64,000 nt of DNA from Rhizobium oryzicola (lineage in GTDB: Bacteria; Pseudomonadota; Alphaproteobacteria; Rhizobiales; Rhizobiaceae): assembly GCF_030504645.1 (NCBI RefSeq), contig NZ_JAUKWQ010000004.1:372001-436000 (forward strand), written 5' to 3'. Made by a program: the position numbers and the translations under genes. This document shows, piece by piece, positions 1 to 9,523 of the stretch (positions are counted from its first letter, which is position 1; every line of letters begins with the position of its first letter). Below the pieces are notes generated by a model. The model searched no databases, was not told the origin of the DNA, and saw only the letters and a program-made list of their open reading frames with translations.

Positions 1-108
1 GTCGATCTTCATGGCGTGCCGCATATGCATATGCAGGCGTCGCTCCCCTATTATCCGGCCATAGGCAATCCTGCTGCCGGCTGGTCTGCCAGGGCGCGGA
101 GGGGGTGA
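1..108 (+). CDS. C-terminal end of an upstream gene, probably nitE-like N-acetyltransferase (partial)
   Basis: An open frame runs in from the left edge and ends at the TGA at 106-108, giving about 35 residues that end in RARRG. The stop overlaps the start of the next gene (TGATG), as in a tightly coupled operon. In Nit1C clusters the gene before the AIR-synthase-like nitF is nitE, a GNAT-family acetyltransferase (MSMEG_0567/sll0786 family). The identity is inferred from gene order; the short tail itself is not diagnostic. Confidence 0.5.
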   Translation, partial: VDLHGVPHMHMQASLPYYPAIGNPAAGWSARARRG

Positions 109-1079
109 TGGACCTCCAGGATATCGCCGCTCAACTTTCAGCGCATCCCTCAATCCGCGGCAAGCTTGATATTGCGGCTTCGACACGCGCACTGGCCTTG
201 ACCGCGTCTACGAGCGGCAGTCCGGGCGATGACGCGGCAGCGATTGCGCGGCCTGAAGGCGGCTGGGACCTTTTTGCCGGAGAAGGCTTCATGCCGCAGT
301 TCGTGCAGGATGATCCATGGTTTGCCGGCTGGTGCGGCGTCATGGTCAACCTGTCGGATATTGCCGCCATGGGAGGGCGCGCAACCGCGCTTCTGGATGC
401 GATATGGGCGCCGGACGCGGCCTCTGGCGACCCTTTGCTGAAAGGCCTGCGGGATGCGGCGCAAGCCTATGGCGTGCCGATCGTGGGTGGCCATACCAAT
501 CTGCGGAGCGCAGAGCTCAATCTTGCCGTCTCCGTCACGGGTCGGGCAAGCCGCTTGATTTCAAGCTTTGCTGCCCAACCGGGTGATGCGCTGATTGCCG
601 TTGTCGATCATCGTGGAGAATACAGGCCACGCTTCGACAACTGGTGCGCAGCCCTTGAGGCGCCGCATGATCGTCTGCGCGGGGATTATGAACTCCTGCC
701 GCTGCTGGCCGAACGGGGTCTGGTCGATGCGGGCAAGGATATCAGCCAGGGCGGCATTGTTGGCACGGCCCTGATGCTGGCCGAATGTTCACGCTGCGGG
801 TTCGATATTGATCTCACAGCCATTCCCCTGCCGCCCGGTGTGGAGATGGTCCGTTGGCTGCGAACCTTTCCGAGCTACGGCTTCCTGCTGTCGGTCCGAC
901 AGGACAAGGCGTCAGATGTGTGTGCTGCCTTTGCGGAGCGCGACATCAGCGCGACCGTCATCGGGAAAGCTCATGTCAGGCCCGAGATTGCCCTCGTGCT
1001 GGAAAAGGATCGCGCGATCTTCTGGGACTACGCCGCCTCGCCCTATCTCTCGCTATCCAAGGAAACAGCACATGCCTGA
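108..1079 (+). CDS. nitF: AIR synthase-like protein of the Nit1C cluster (sll0787 family)
   Basis: The product is a 323-residue PurM/AIR-synthase-like ATP-binding protein. A GDDAAAI segment near the N-terminus resembles the nucleotide/metal-binding motif of the PurM fold, and an ISQGGIVGTALML segment marks the second half. In Nit1C clusters this family accompanies a nitrilase, a radical SAM enzyme and an acetyltransferase, and the cluster has been linked to nitrogen starvation and cyanide/nitrile assimilation; the individual reaction is not established. I chose ATG 108 because GGAGG lies five bases upstream and the ATG overlaps the preceding stop. GTG 105 is possible. The next gene overlaps by 8 bp. 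Confidence 0.85.
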   Translation: MDLQDIAAQLSAHPSIRGKLDIAASTRALALTASTSGSPGDDAAAIARPEGGWDLFAGEGFMPQFVQDDPWFAGWCGVMVNLSDIAAMGGRATALLDAIWAPDAASGDPLLKGLRDAAQAYGVPIVGGHTNLRSAELNLAVSVTGRASRLISSFAAQPGDALIAVVDHRGEYRPRFDNWCAALEAPHDRLRGDYELLPLLAERGLVDAGKDISQGGIVGTALMLAECSRCGFDIDLTAIPLPPGVEMVRWLRTFPSYGFLLSVRQDKASDVCAAFAERDISATVIGKAHVRPEIALVLEKDRAIFWDYAASPYLSLSKETAHA

Positions 1080-1346
1080 GGTCCGCTTTACGATCCGCTG
1101 GCCCGATGGGGCAGAAGAGAGCTGCTACTCGCCCTCGACTGCGATCCATCGTCATCTCGCCGCCGGTGAGACCTATCCCCTGGCCGAGTTCCTGGACCGC
1201 GCCCGCTCTGGCTTGAACGAAGCGTCTGAGCGGGTGGCGGCCAAATACGGTTTCGCCTGTTCTGCCGCTATGGACCAGTTGGCGCTCATTGAGCAGGCCG
1301 CGAAGAACCAACCATCGGACGGGCATGTCACCTGTCTCTCCCTGTC

Positions 1347-1350
<4 letters not shown>
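1072..1350 (+). CDS. nitG: MSMEG_0570-family nitrogen starvation response protein
   Basis: A 92-residue protein starts inside the end of nitF (8-bp overlap) and ends four bases into the start of the next gene. It begins MPEVRFTIRWPDG and carries the phrase TYPLAEFLDRARSGLNEASERV, typical of the small MSMEG_0570 family found only in Nit1C-type clusters. The molecular function is unknown. The overlapping starts and stops indicate translational coupling within one operon. Confidence 0.8.
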
Positions 1351-2614
<1,264 letters not shown>

Positions 2615-2618
<4 letters not shown>

Positions 2619-3436
2619 CACTGGCGGCTTCTGCTCCTTGCCTGCCGCCGCAGTTGATGGAGCGGCATGTGCTTGGAATGGCCGAGATGGGTTATCTCGG
2701 CCTCTCCGAGCAATGGTTGCTGCGTCGCGCTGGCGACCTGCATTGGCGGCTCATCGCGCGGGCTATGGGGCAGCGGGAAGCCGTGTTCACCTGCGCGGCA
2801 GGAGAGCCGCTTTATGCCGCCTTCTGCGCGACACGCCTGCATATCACCTCGCCTGAGCGTCCCCAGCTCGGCAGTGAGTTGACGCTTGCCGCCGATCTTT
2901 ACCGTGTCGGGCATGGGCGGCTGGCGTCGGTGCAGCGCATTGAGGTGGATGGCATCCGGATTGGACAGGTTGTGCTGATTTCAACCTTTGTCGGACGCGC
3001 TGACCCATCGAGCAATCGCTCCATCGTGCGGCGGGCGCCGAAGGTGTTGGTGGTGCCGCCCGATGCCCCCTCCCTCGTCCAGAAAATGGCGCGGAATGCC
3101 AGCGATGTGGCGCGTTCGGCGGGCAAGGATGAATTGGAGATTACGTCGGTCCTGCCTTGCCCCTCTACCGATTTCAACGCTGTCGGGCTTCTCTATTTCC
3201 CGAGTTTCAGCGCTCTGGCAGAGCGGGCAGTGTTCGAGGCAGGCGCCTCCCATGTGCGCACGCTACAATCCCGTAACGTCGTTTATCTGGGCAACCTGGA
3301 GCCGGGAGAGCGCGTGACCGTGGCATTTAACCAGAATCCCCTCCGGCAACACGCGTTCTTGCGGGGTGAGGACGAGCGGCTGATCGCCGTCATGCGGACC
3401 CGCTATCGTGACATGACTGGTCAATCACGGCGTTGA
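2615..3436 (+). CDS. Pnap_2097 / LnmK-like hotdog-fold protein
   Basis: A 273-residue protein, translationally coupled to nitH (ATGA overlap). Segments such as PQLMERHVLGMAEMGYLGLSE and the repeated FNAVGLLYFPSF/YLGNLEPGE pattern resemble the Pnap_2097 family, related to the LnmK double-hotdog acyltransferase/decarboxylase fold. The family can be found next to Nit1C-type genes, and here it is the last gene before a strong terminator. The substrate is unknown. It may process an acyl-thioester product of the cluster, which is inference. Confidence 0.6.
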
Positions 3437-3481
3437 ACAAGATTACATTTGCTTGCTCTTGGGGATTTCCAATCCATGAGA

Positions 3482-3510
3482 ACCACCGCGCCCCTGAAAG
3501 GCGCGGTGGT
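3482..3510. terminator. Hairpin between convergent operons
   Basis: A perfect 11-bp inverted repeat (ACCACCGCGCC / GGCGCGGTGGT) with a 7-nt loop lies between the stop of the LnmK-like gene and the stop of the convergent SDR gene. It can serve both strands. Confidence 0.7.
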
Positions 3511-3521
3511 ATCGTTATTGC

Positions 3522-4280
3522 TCAGACCGGAATGGGGTTCTCGACCAGCGACTGATTGAAGCCGTGAACAAACGCATGCTCGCCGCTGCCCGGATTGTCG
3601 CGAAGGGCCTGGATTTCGTCGACAATGATCTCCGGCGCGTCGGTGGCAAGCTTGGCTATCGTCTTCTCGATGAAGATATCCAGCGGCATGGCGCGCGGAT
3701 CACCGCTCTTCTTGATCAGGTCCGTATCGACCCATGGCGGCGCGATTTCCTGAACACGGACCGAGGTGTCACGCAGCTGGAAGCGCTGCGACAGTGCGTA
3801 GGAATGCAGTGCCGCCTTGCTGGCCGAATAGACAGCCGTCGATGCGAGCGGCACATAGGCGAGCACAGACGTGTTGTGAATGATCGTTGCTGCCGGCTGG
3901 CTCTTCAAATGGTCGATCAGCGCCGATGTCAGGCGGATCGGCCCCAAGAGGTTGGTGTCGATGATCCGGCGAGACACCTCGTCGTCAATCTTCGACGCGG
4001 CATCGTCGAAAGGCATGATGCCGGCATTGTTGATCAGCACGTTCAGCGTCGGATAGTCCTTGACCAGACGTGCAGCCACGCGCTCGATATCGGCGGCATC
4101 GGCAATATTGAGTTCGACACCGTCAATGCCGGGATTGGCGGCAGAGACTTCGTCCAGCAGGGCCTTGCGGCGACCTGCGACGATCACCTTGTTGCCGCGG
4201 GCATGCAGGGCTTCCGCCAGCGCGCGGCCGATGCCGGATGTGCCGCCGGTGATGAAAATGGTGTTTCCGGTGATGTTCAT
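3522..4280 (-). CDS. SDR family oxidoreductase (DltE-like)
   Basis: A 252-residue classical short-chain dehydrogenase/reductase. It shows the cofactor motif TGGTSGIG near the N-terminus, NNAG, and a YSASK active-site tetrad segment after a serine-bearing IHNTSV strand. SDRs of this branch are often annotated DltE; the substrate is unknown. The longer frame starts at 4313, but AAGGAG lies about 8 nt before the ATG at 4280, so this start is preferred. It is the last gene of a three-gene operon with the AhpD-like and hydrolase genes. Confidence 0.85.
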   Translation of the reverse strand: MNITGNTIFITGGTSGIGRALAEALHARGNKVIVAGRRKALLDEVSAANPGIDGVELNIADAADIERVAARLVKDYPTLNVLINNAGIMPFDDAASKIDDEVSRRIIDTNLLGPIRLTSALIDHLKSQPAATIIHNTSVLAYVPLASTAVYSASKAALHSYALSQRFQLRDTSVRVQEIAPPWVDTDLIKKSGDPRAMPLDIFIEKTIAKLATDAPEIIVDEIQALRDNPGSGEHAFVHGFNQSLVENPIPV

Positions 4281-4370
4281 GGTCATGACTCCTTGGTCGG
4301 GCGTGGCATCCATGCCGCGCCGCGTTGGGTGGTGATTTCAGTGATGGTTGAAGGGTTTGGTTGGAGGACC

Positions 4371-4394
4371 GCCGGGAGAGAAATCTCTCCCGGC
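4371..4394 (-). other. Perfect 10-bp stem-loop inside the operon
   Basis: GCCGGGAGAG / CTCTCCCGGC with a 4-nt AAAT loop lies in the 3' intergenic space of the AhpD-like gene, before the SDR gene. No T-run follows on the minus strand, so it looks more like an mRNA-stability or attenuation hairpin than a full terminator. Confidence 0.45.
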
Positions 4395-4406
4395 CGGTTG
4401 CCGGCG

Positions 4407-4946
4407 TCAGGCGACGCGTTCGACCTTGGGGAAGTCGAGTGTCGTGCCGACGATGTTGTTCACGCTATTGGTCAGGATGTTGACGGCCACATGTGCGACC
4501 GTTTCCAGGATTTCAGCGTCTGACAGTCCATAGGCACGTGCTGCTTCCAGCGCCGGGGCGGAGGCCTGGCCATGGGTTGCGTTGATCGCCAGCGCGAGGT
4601 CCAGAATGGCCTGGATCTTGGGATCGGATGTGTGTCCCGTTTGGGCCGAGACGCGATCTTCGGCCGAGACGCCGGCAGCGCGGGCGCCGCCCGTATGAGC
4701 TGCAAGGCAATAGTCACAGCCGTTTGCCGCGGCGATCGCGATGGCAATCTGCTCCTGCGCCTGCGGTGTCAACACGCCGCCGCTCAGGAAACGCTTGCTA
4801 CCCGTGTAAACCTCCAGTGCCGCCGGCGCATGGGCGAGAACGCGGAAAAGGTTTGGCACCTTGCCCATCGCAGCTTTCGCTCCCGCGAAGATTTCGGCAA
4901 CATGCGGTGTGACTTCGTCATCCGTCAGTGTGGTGATGGCAGACAT
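4407..4946 (-). CDS. Carboxymuconolactone decarboxylase / AhpD-like protein
   Basis: A 179-residue all-helical protein of the AhpD/CMD superfamily. The redox motif CDYC (Cys77, Cys80) with the downstream His84 is that of alkylhydroperoxidase AhpD-type proteins, with the usual glutamate about eight residues upstream. It probably acts as a thiol peroxidase or peroxide-responsive reductant. It lies 72 bp after the alpha/beta hydrolase gene and 126 bp before the SDR gene, all on the minus strand. The length is typical of the peroxidase-related enzyme branch. Confidence 0.85.
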   Translation of the reverse strand: MSAITTLTDDEVTPHVAEIFAGAKAAMGKVPNLFRVLAHAPAALEVYTGSKRFLSGGVLTPQAQEQIAIAIAAANGCDYCLAAHTGGARAAGVSAEDRVSAQTGHTSDPKIQAILDLALAINATHGQASAPALEAARAYGLSDAEILETVAHVAVNILTNSVNNIVGTTLDFPKVERVA

Positions 4947-5018
4947 GATTGTTCTCCTTTCTCAGGAATAATGCTGAACCTCTCGGGGAAATACTTGGCA
5001 GATCCGGCCATCGCCGGA

Positions 5019-5837
5019 TCAACCTTCGAGAAACCGGTCAATCTCTTGGGAGAAATCCTCGATCTCCTGAAAGAGAAAGGCGTGGCCGGCATCGGGATAG
5101 AGGACCAGCTTGGCATCCGGCGCCTGTTGCGAGAGCACATAGGAGCGGTAGGCCGGGATCATCACGTCGTGGGCGCCATTGGCGACCAGGATCGGCAGCC
5201 GCAATTCGTTCACGCGGTGCAGCACGCCCGGCCATGTGGAAATCGCCTTCGCCTGGCCCATGAAGGCAAGCGCCGAAGTCTTTGGCCCCTGATCTGCCTG
5301 CGCCTTGATACGGGCAAGCGATGCCCGCCCCTGGGCAACCGCGCTTTCCGTTTCCGGATAGAACAGGAAGAGGAAATCATCGTCGCCGTTTTCGCTCTTG
5401 GTCATCACCTGCGGCACCCGCGGATGCTGCTGCGGGCCATCCGTAATGCCGCCGGGGCTGGATCCGGCGACGATCAGGCGGCGCACCAGATGCGGATAAT
5501 CCAGTGCGAACTGCTGGGCGACGACACCGCCGAGCGACCAGCCCAGAACATCGACCTTTGACAGGCCAAGTGCTGCCAGAACCTCGACGACGACAGCCGC
5601 CATGCCGACGATTGTTTCAGGAACGTCTCCTTCGGAGCGGCCAATGCCGGCGCTATCGAAGCGGATGACGCGACGATCCCTGGAGATGGCCTGAATGAAG
5701 GCCGGATCCCAATCATCCAGTGTGCCGCGAAAGCGCTGAAGCAGGAGAAGGGGGATACCTCCCTCCGGGCCATCCTTGCGAACTGCAAGGCGGCCATGGG
5801 CGGTATCAAGCCATTGCAGATTGGTTGGAGCAGACAT
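5019..5837 (-). CDS. Alpha/beta hydrolase
   Basis: A 272-residue alpha/beta-hydrolase. It has the nucleophile elbow GWSLGG with Ser in the middle, an acid residue in ANGAHDVMIP and the catalytic His in DAGHAF near the C-terminus. The RFRGTLDDWDPAF segment occupies the oxyanion-hole region. The substrate is unknown; the family includes esterases, lactonases and cofactor-free haloperoxidases. It is the first gene of the operon that continues with the AhpD-like and SDR genes, and a palindrome (5900-5935) lies just upstream of its start. Confidence 0.85.
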   Translation of the reverse strand: MSAPTNLQWLDTAHGRLAVRKDGPEGGIPLLLLQRFRGTLDDWDPAFIQAISRDRRVIRFDSAGIGRSEGDVPETIVGMAAVVVEVLAALGLSKVDVLGWSLGGVVAQQFALDYPHLVRRLIVAGSSPGGITDGPQQHPRVPQVMTKSENGDDDFLFLFYPETESAVAQGRASLARIKAQADQGPKTSALAFMGQAKAISTWPGVLHRVNELRLPILVANGAHDVMIPAYRSYVLSQQAPDAKLVLYPDAGHAFLFQEIEDFSQEIDRFLEG

Positions 5838-5899
5838 GAGCCATTCCTTTCATTGCCCGCTGGGCTTGTTTCGATGAAAGGAAAGTAGGCCTGTTTCGT

Positions 5900-5935
5900 C
5901 GCGTCTCAAATGACGTAAAAACGTCAATTCGAGAC
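5900..5935. promoter_or_regulatory. Putative operator of the GlxA-family regulator (site 1)
   Basis: The core TGACG-N6-CGTCA (5911-5926) lies inside a larger dyad GTCTCAAATGACGT / ACGTCAATTCGAGAC. Seventeen bases (5900-5916) are the exact reverse complement of 6948-6964, upstream of the GlxA-type gene. It lies 63 bp or more upstream of the hydrolase operon start. Confidence 0.6.
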
Positions 5936-5942
5936 ATGCATG

Positions 5943-6905
5943 TCAGTCGGCCAGCACCTTGGGGTCTTCGCCCTCGATCAGCTTCAGGCTGCGACGTAGG
6001 CTCTGCGGGGGCTGGCCAAAGAAGCGCAGGAAGGCGCGGCGCATGCGGTCGCGGTCTGAAAAACCGGTATCACGGGCGACGATATCAAGCGGATGGCGCC
6101 CCTCCTCCAGCATGGCTTTGGCCGCTTCCAGGCGCAGCCGCTCCACCGCCTTGGCGGGCGATTGCCCGGTCTCCTCGTGAAAAAGACGGCTGAACTGACG
6201 CGGGCTAAGGCTTGCCACCTCTGCCAGCTCCTCCACGGTCAGCGGATTGCGCAGATGCTCCTTGGCATAGACCAGCGTGCGCCGAACGCGATCAGAACGC
6301 GGCTCAAGTTCCAGCAGGGCCGAGAACTGCGATTGTCCTCCGGGGCGGCGATGATAGACAACGAGATTACGGGCAATCTGCCGCGAAAGCTCCGACCCAT
6401 GGTCATCCTCGATGAGGGCAAGCGTCAGGTCGATGGCGGAACTCATGCCCGCAGACGTCCAGATCGACCCATCCTGAATGAAGATGCGATCCTCGTCGAC
6501 CTCGATCTTGGGAAACCGTTCCTGCAGCGTGCGGGCATGCGCCCAGTGGGTGGTGGCCTGGCGGCCATCGAGAAGTCCTGCCTCGGCCAGAAGAAAGGCC
6601 CCGGTGCAGACACCCGCCACCCGGCGGGACGCTGTTCCCGCTTCGCTTATATAGTTGCGCAAAGGCGCGCTCAGCGGCTGCGGCACAAGTTCGCCCACGA
6701 CCATCAGCGTATCTGGAAACTCGCCCAGCGGCTGGGTGTCGATTCTGATGCCCAGCGAGGAGCGGATCGGACCGCCCTTCTCCGACATCACGGTCAGGCG
6801 GTAGGCTTCGGTCCCCAGCGCCTCATTGGCAAATTCGAACGCGGTAAGCGCGGCCATGCCCATGACCTGGAAGCCGTTTTCCATGATGAAGCCGATGTGG
6901 CGCAT
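5943..6905 (-). CDS. GlxA family transcriptional regulator (DJ-1/PfpI-AraC)
   Basis: A 320-residue regulator. The N-terminal half is a DJ-1/PfpI (glutamine-amidotransferase-like) domain with the nucleophile-elbow segment GVCTGAFLLAEAGLL. The C-terminal third is an AraC-type double HTH (PLTVEELAEVASLSPRQFSR, then LDIVARDTGFSDRDRMRRAF). It sits between the hydrolase operon and a divergent SDR gene, and identical palindromes flank it on both sides. It probably controls both and possibly itself. The ligand is unknown. Confidence 0.88.
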   Translation of the reverse strand: MRHIGFIMENGFQVMGMAALTAFEFANEALGTEAYRLTVMSEKGGPIRSSLGIRIDTQPLGEFPDTLMVVGELVPQPLSAPLRNYISEAGTASRRVAGVCTGAFLLAEAGLLDGRQATTHWAHARTLQERFPKIEVDEDRIFIQDGSIWTSAGMSSAIDLTLALIEDDHGSELSRQIARNLVVYHRRPGGQSQFSALLELEPRSDRVRRTLVYAKEHLRNPLTVEELAEVASLSPRQFSRLFHEETGQSPAKAVERLRLEAAKAMLEEGRHPLDIVARDTGFSDRDRMRRAFLRFFGQPPQSLRRSLKLIEGEDPKVLAD

Positions 6906-6937
6906 GTCAGATCTCCGAAAGAGGCTGTGTCTTTTTT

Positions 6938-6964
6938 TGACGGATATACGTCATTTGAGACGCG
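6938..6964. promoter_or_regulatory. Putative operator of the GlxA-family regulator (site 2)
   Basis: TGACG-N6-CGTCA (6938-6953) is followed by TTTGAGACGCG. The 17 bases 6948-6964 match site 1 exactly in reverse complement. It lies between the divergent GlxA-type and SDR genes. Confidence 0.6.
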
Positions 6965-7034
6965 CTCGTCCAGCGCTAAGGTTCACTCATCGAAACAGCG
7001 GGCATCAACTGCCAGCACATGAGAGGACAAGACA

Positions 7035-7826
7035 ATGACTGATACCAAAGGAACCGTTCTGATCACTGGCGCATCGTCCGGCATCGGCGCCATCTATGCG
7101 GACCGCTTCGCAGCCCGCGGCCATGATCTCATTCTGGTGGCGCGCAATCTTGGCCGATTGACTGATGTTGCAGCTTTATTGAAAGAAAAGCACGGCGTTC
7201 AGGTGAAGACGATCGCCGCCGATCTCGGTTCCGAGGAAGGCCTCAGCGCCGTCGAAGCCGTCCTTGCAGAGGATCAGGCGATCACGCATCTGGTCAACAA
7301 TGCCGGCTTCGGCAGTGCCGCCCCCCTGACGGCCGCCGATGTACGCGACATGCAGGCGATGGTGGCGATCAATGTCACGGCGCCTCTGAGACTGACCTAT
7401 GCAGCAGTTCCCCGCTTCATCGCGCGCGGCAAGGGCACGATCATCAACATTTCCTCGATCGTTGCGATCGGCCCGGAAATCCTCAACGGCGTCTATGGCG
7501 GCACAAAATCCTTCCTGCTCGCCTTCAGCCATTCGCTGCGCAAGGAACTGGCTGGCACCGGCGTCAATGTTCAGGTCGTGCTGCCTGGCGCGACCGGAAC
7601 AGAGTTCTGGGATGTGGCGGGCCTGCCGGCCAGCAATCTGCCGACCGAATGGGTCATGTCCGCCGCTGATCTCGTGGATGCAGCGCTTCTGGGGCTGGAT
7701 CGGGGCGAATTTGCCACCATTCCATCGCTGGCCGATGCTGCCGAGTGGGATGCCTGGGAAGCCGCCCGCACTGCCATGCTGCCGCACCTCTCCAGCCGCG
7801 AACCGGCAGAGCGTTATCAGCGCTGA
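7035..7826 (+). CDS. SDR family NAD(P)-dependent oxidoreductase
   Basis: A 263-residue classical SDR with TGASSGIG, NNAG and YGGTK (catalytic Tyr/Lys) after an ISSIVAI strand. AGGACAAGACA precedes the ATG. It is transcribed divergently from the GlxA-type regulator, whose predicted operator lies in the shared promoter region, and is followed by a strong bidirectional terminator. The substrate is unknown. Confidence 0.88.
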   Translation: MTDTKGTVLITGASSGIGAIYADRFAARGHDLILVARNLGRLTDVAALLKEKHGVQVKTIAADLGSEEGLSAVEAVLAEDQAITHLVNNAGFGSAAPLTAADVRDMQAMVAINVTAPLRLTYAAVPRFIARGKGTIINISSIVAIGPEILNGVYGGTKSFLLAFSHSLRKELAGTGVNVQVVLPGATGTEFWDVAGLPASNLPTEWVMSAADLVDAALLGLDRGEFATIPSLADAAEWDAWEAARTAMLPHLSSREPAERYQR

Positions 7827-7840
7827 CCCCATCGATATGG

Positions 7841-7876
7841 AAGGTCTCGCGGGGCATTTCCTCCCCGCGAGACCTT
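7841..7876. terminator. Bidirectional terminator
   Basis: A perfect 14-bp stem (AAGGTCTCGCGGGG / CCCCGCGAGACCTT) with an 8-nt loop lies between the convergent SDR and cupin genes. Confidence 0.8.
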
Positions 7877-7880
7877 TCGT

Positions 7881-8330
7881 TCATTCAACCGGCGGCCCGA
7901 CAAACTCGATACCGTTGAGGTTGCAGATCTCGGCAAGCCGCTGCTGCTCTTTCGGCCCGAAGGGCGCAGCCGGCGGAAGCTCCGCCCGTTCGGCGGGAAC
8001 GGATGCCTCCAGAACCATATCCTCAAAATGGCCGTTCGAGACGGTCAGGAATTTCGCGACATCCGAGATGACGCGGAACGAATGGCGCGTGCCGCCGGGA
8101 ACGTGGAAGGACTGACCGGGAACAGCGTCAAACACCTTGTCCTCGACCTGAAAGCGCGCTGTGCCTTCCAGCATGTAGAAGGTTTCGTCCTCGTCATTAT
8201 GGACATGCAGCGGCACGGCGAAATCCTTGGCCATCGTATGTTCAACCAGCGATACGCCAGCGGCACTCACCGACTTGGAAAGAAGAATTCTCAGATAGGC
8301 ATTCATGAACCAACGATCTTGCTCGCTCAT
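7881..8330 (-). CDS. Cupin domain-containing protein
   Basis: A 149-residue single-cupin protein. Cupin motif 1 is PLHVHNDEDETFYMLEG (HxH...E metal ligands) and motif 2 is PGQSFHVPGGTRHSF (distal His). It may be a metal-dependent dioxygenase, isomerase or small-molecule binder; the family does not allow a more precise call. It is divergent from a LysR gene with a dyad between them, so it is likely the LysR target. Confidence 0.85.
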   Translation of the reverse strand: MSEQDRWFMNAYLRILLSKSVSAAGVSLVEHTMAKDFAVPLHVHNDEDETFYMLEGTARFQVEDKVFDAVPGQSFHVPGGTRHSFRVISDVAKFLTVSNGHFEDMVLEASVPAERAELPPAAPFGPKEQQRLAEICNLNGIEFVGPPVE

Positions 8331-8417
8331 ACTCTGTCTCCTGGCGCTGCGGCGCCTGCTGGGTTGAGGGACGCCATCTCTGCACCGTCCCGATGCACAA
8401 GGATTACCGCCACCCGC

Positions 8418-8445
8418 TGTTCGTGATAAGATTGATAAACGAACA
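8418..8445. promoter_or_regulatory. Inverted repeat in the cupin-LysR intergenic region
   Basis: TGTTCGT-N14-ACGAACA is a perfect 7-bp dyad containing LysR-like T-N11-A spacing, 21 bp before the LysR start codon and upstream of the divergent cupin gene. Confidence 0.5.
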
Positions 8446-8465
8446 TCACTTGTCGGAAGATTTTC

Positions 8466-9413
8466 ATGAAGACGCTTGATCCGTTAGCGGGGGTCTCTGC
8501 CTTTCTCGCAGTCGCCGAGACGCTGAGCTTTTCCAAAGCTGCTGAAAGGCTCGACATGTCGCGTCCGACGGTGAGCGCGCAGGTGCAGGATCTGGAAAAG
8601 CGATTGGGGATTCGGCTGCTGCAGCGGACGACGCGCGTGGTATCCCTTACGGAGGCCGGCGAAGCCTACCGGCTGGCGCTTGCGGATGTCATGCCACAGT
8701 TGCGAGAGGCAGAAAGAGCCGCCACGTCCTTTCAGAAGGAAGCGATCGGCCGTATTCGCGTTTCCGCGCCGCCGGATCTAGGGGCAGATCACGTCACGCA
8801 GTCGATTGCCGCATTTCTGAAGCTCAATCCCGGCATATCCATCGAACTCAGCCTATCGCCGGATGCTGTCAACCTCGTGGAGGAACGCTTCGACCTTGCC
8901 ATCCGGGGAACGATCTCGCTCGAACCGAATGTTGTCACCCGCAAGATTGGCGCTTCGCCCATCGTGGTTTGCGCCTCGCCGGACTATCTTGCCGACCGGG
9001 ACCGACCGCTTCACCCGGAAGATCTCGCGACCCATGCCTGCCTCCACTTTTCCAAGCTGAGATGGGGCAGGGTCTGGCACTTTTCGCAAGCGGAGACGGA
9101 GAGACGCGTCGCCATCCAGCCGCGCTTTGAAAGCAATGACGGCAGAAGCCTGCTGGCCGCCGCTCTCCATGGGGCAGGGATTGCGCTATTGCCCATGTAC
9201 GTGGTTGGGCCGTCTCTTCGGGCGGGAGAACTGGTCCGTCTGCTGGACGACTGGGAAATCGCAACCATCCCCATTCATGCGGTTTACCCGGCCAATCGTC
9301 ACATCGCCGCCAAGGTACGGACCTTCGTACGCTTCCTGGCCGATCGATTGTCACAGCATCCAGACCTCCTCGACACGTCTCCCGCGGCGCAGGCTGGCCG
9401 CGGTGCGGAATAG
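8466..9413 (+). CDS. LysR family transcriptional regulator
   Basis: A 315-residue LysR-type regulator. The N-terminal winged HTH includes LAVAETLSFSKAAERLDMSRPTVSAQVQ, followed by the linker helix and a two-lobed periplasmic-binding-like effector domain (IRVSAPPDLGADHVTQSIAAFL onward). It is the CrgA/AaeR-like branch by overall look. It is transcribed divergently from the cupin gene, the usual arrangement for a regulator and its target. The effector is unknown. Confidence 0.9.
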   Translation: MKTLDPLAGVSAFLAVAETLSFSKAAERLDMSRPTVSAQVQDLEKRLGIRLLQRTTRVVSLTEAGEAYRLALADVMPQLREAERAATSFQKEAIGRIRVSAPPDLGADHVTQSIAAFLKLNPGISIELSLSPDAVNLVEERFDLAIRGTISLEPNVVTRKIGASPIVVCASPDYLADRDRPLHPEDLATHACLHFSKLRWGRVWHFSQAETERRVAIQPRFESNDGRSLLAAALHGAGIALLPMYVVGPSLRAGELVRLLDDWEIATIPIHAVYPANRHIAAKVRTFVRFLADRLSQHPDLLDTSPAAQAGRGAE

Positions 9414-9491
9414 GGAATCCTCTTCGCAGGCCAAGCGGAGGGACACGTCACTTCGCCCTCTTCCGTCGTCTGTTGAAACACGCCTTATTTT

Positions 9492-9505
9492 GAACTATAT
9501 GGTTC
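9492..9505. promoter_or_regulatory. TetR operator copy 1 (autoregulation)
   Basis: GAACTATATGGTTC lies 19 bp before the tetR ATG. It matches the GAACC-N4-GGTTC palindromes at 10308-10321 and 11657-11670, with one arm base changed. Confidence 0.6.
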
Positions 9506-9523
9506 GAAACTGAGGTGACGGAT

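Noticed and set aside
3564..4523. 319-codon plus-strand open frame
   Set aside because: Antisense to the minus-strand SDR gene, rich in Arg and His, with no family features.
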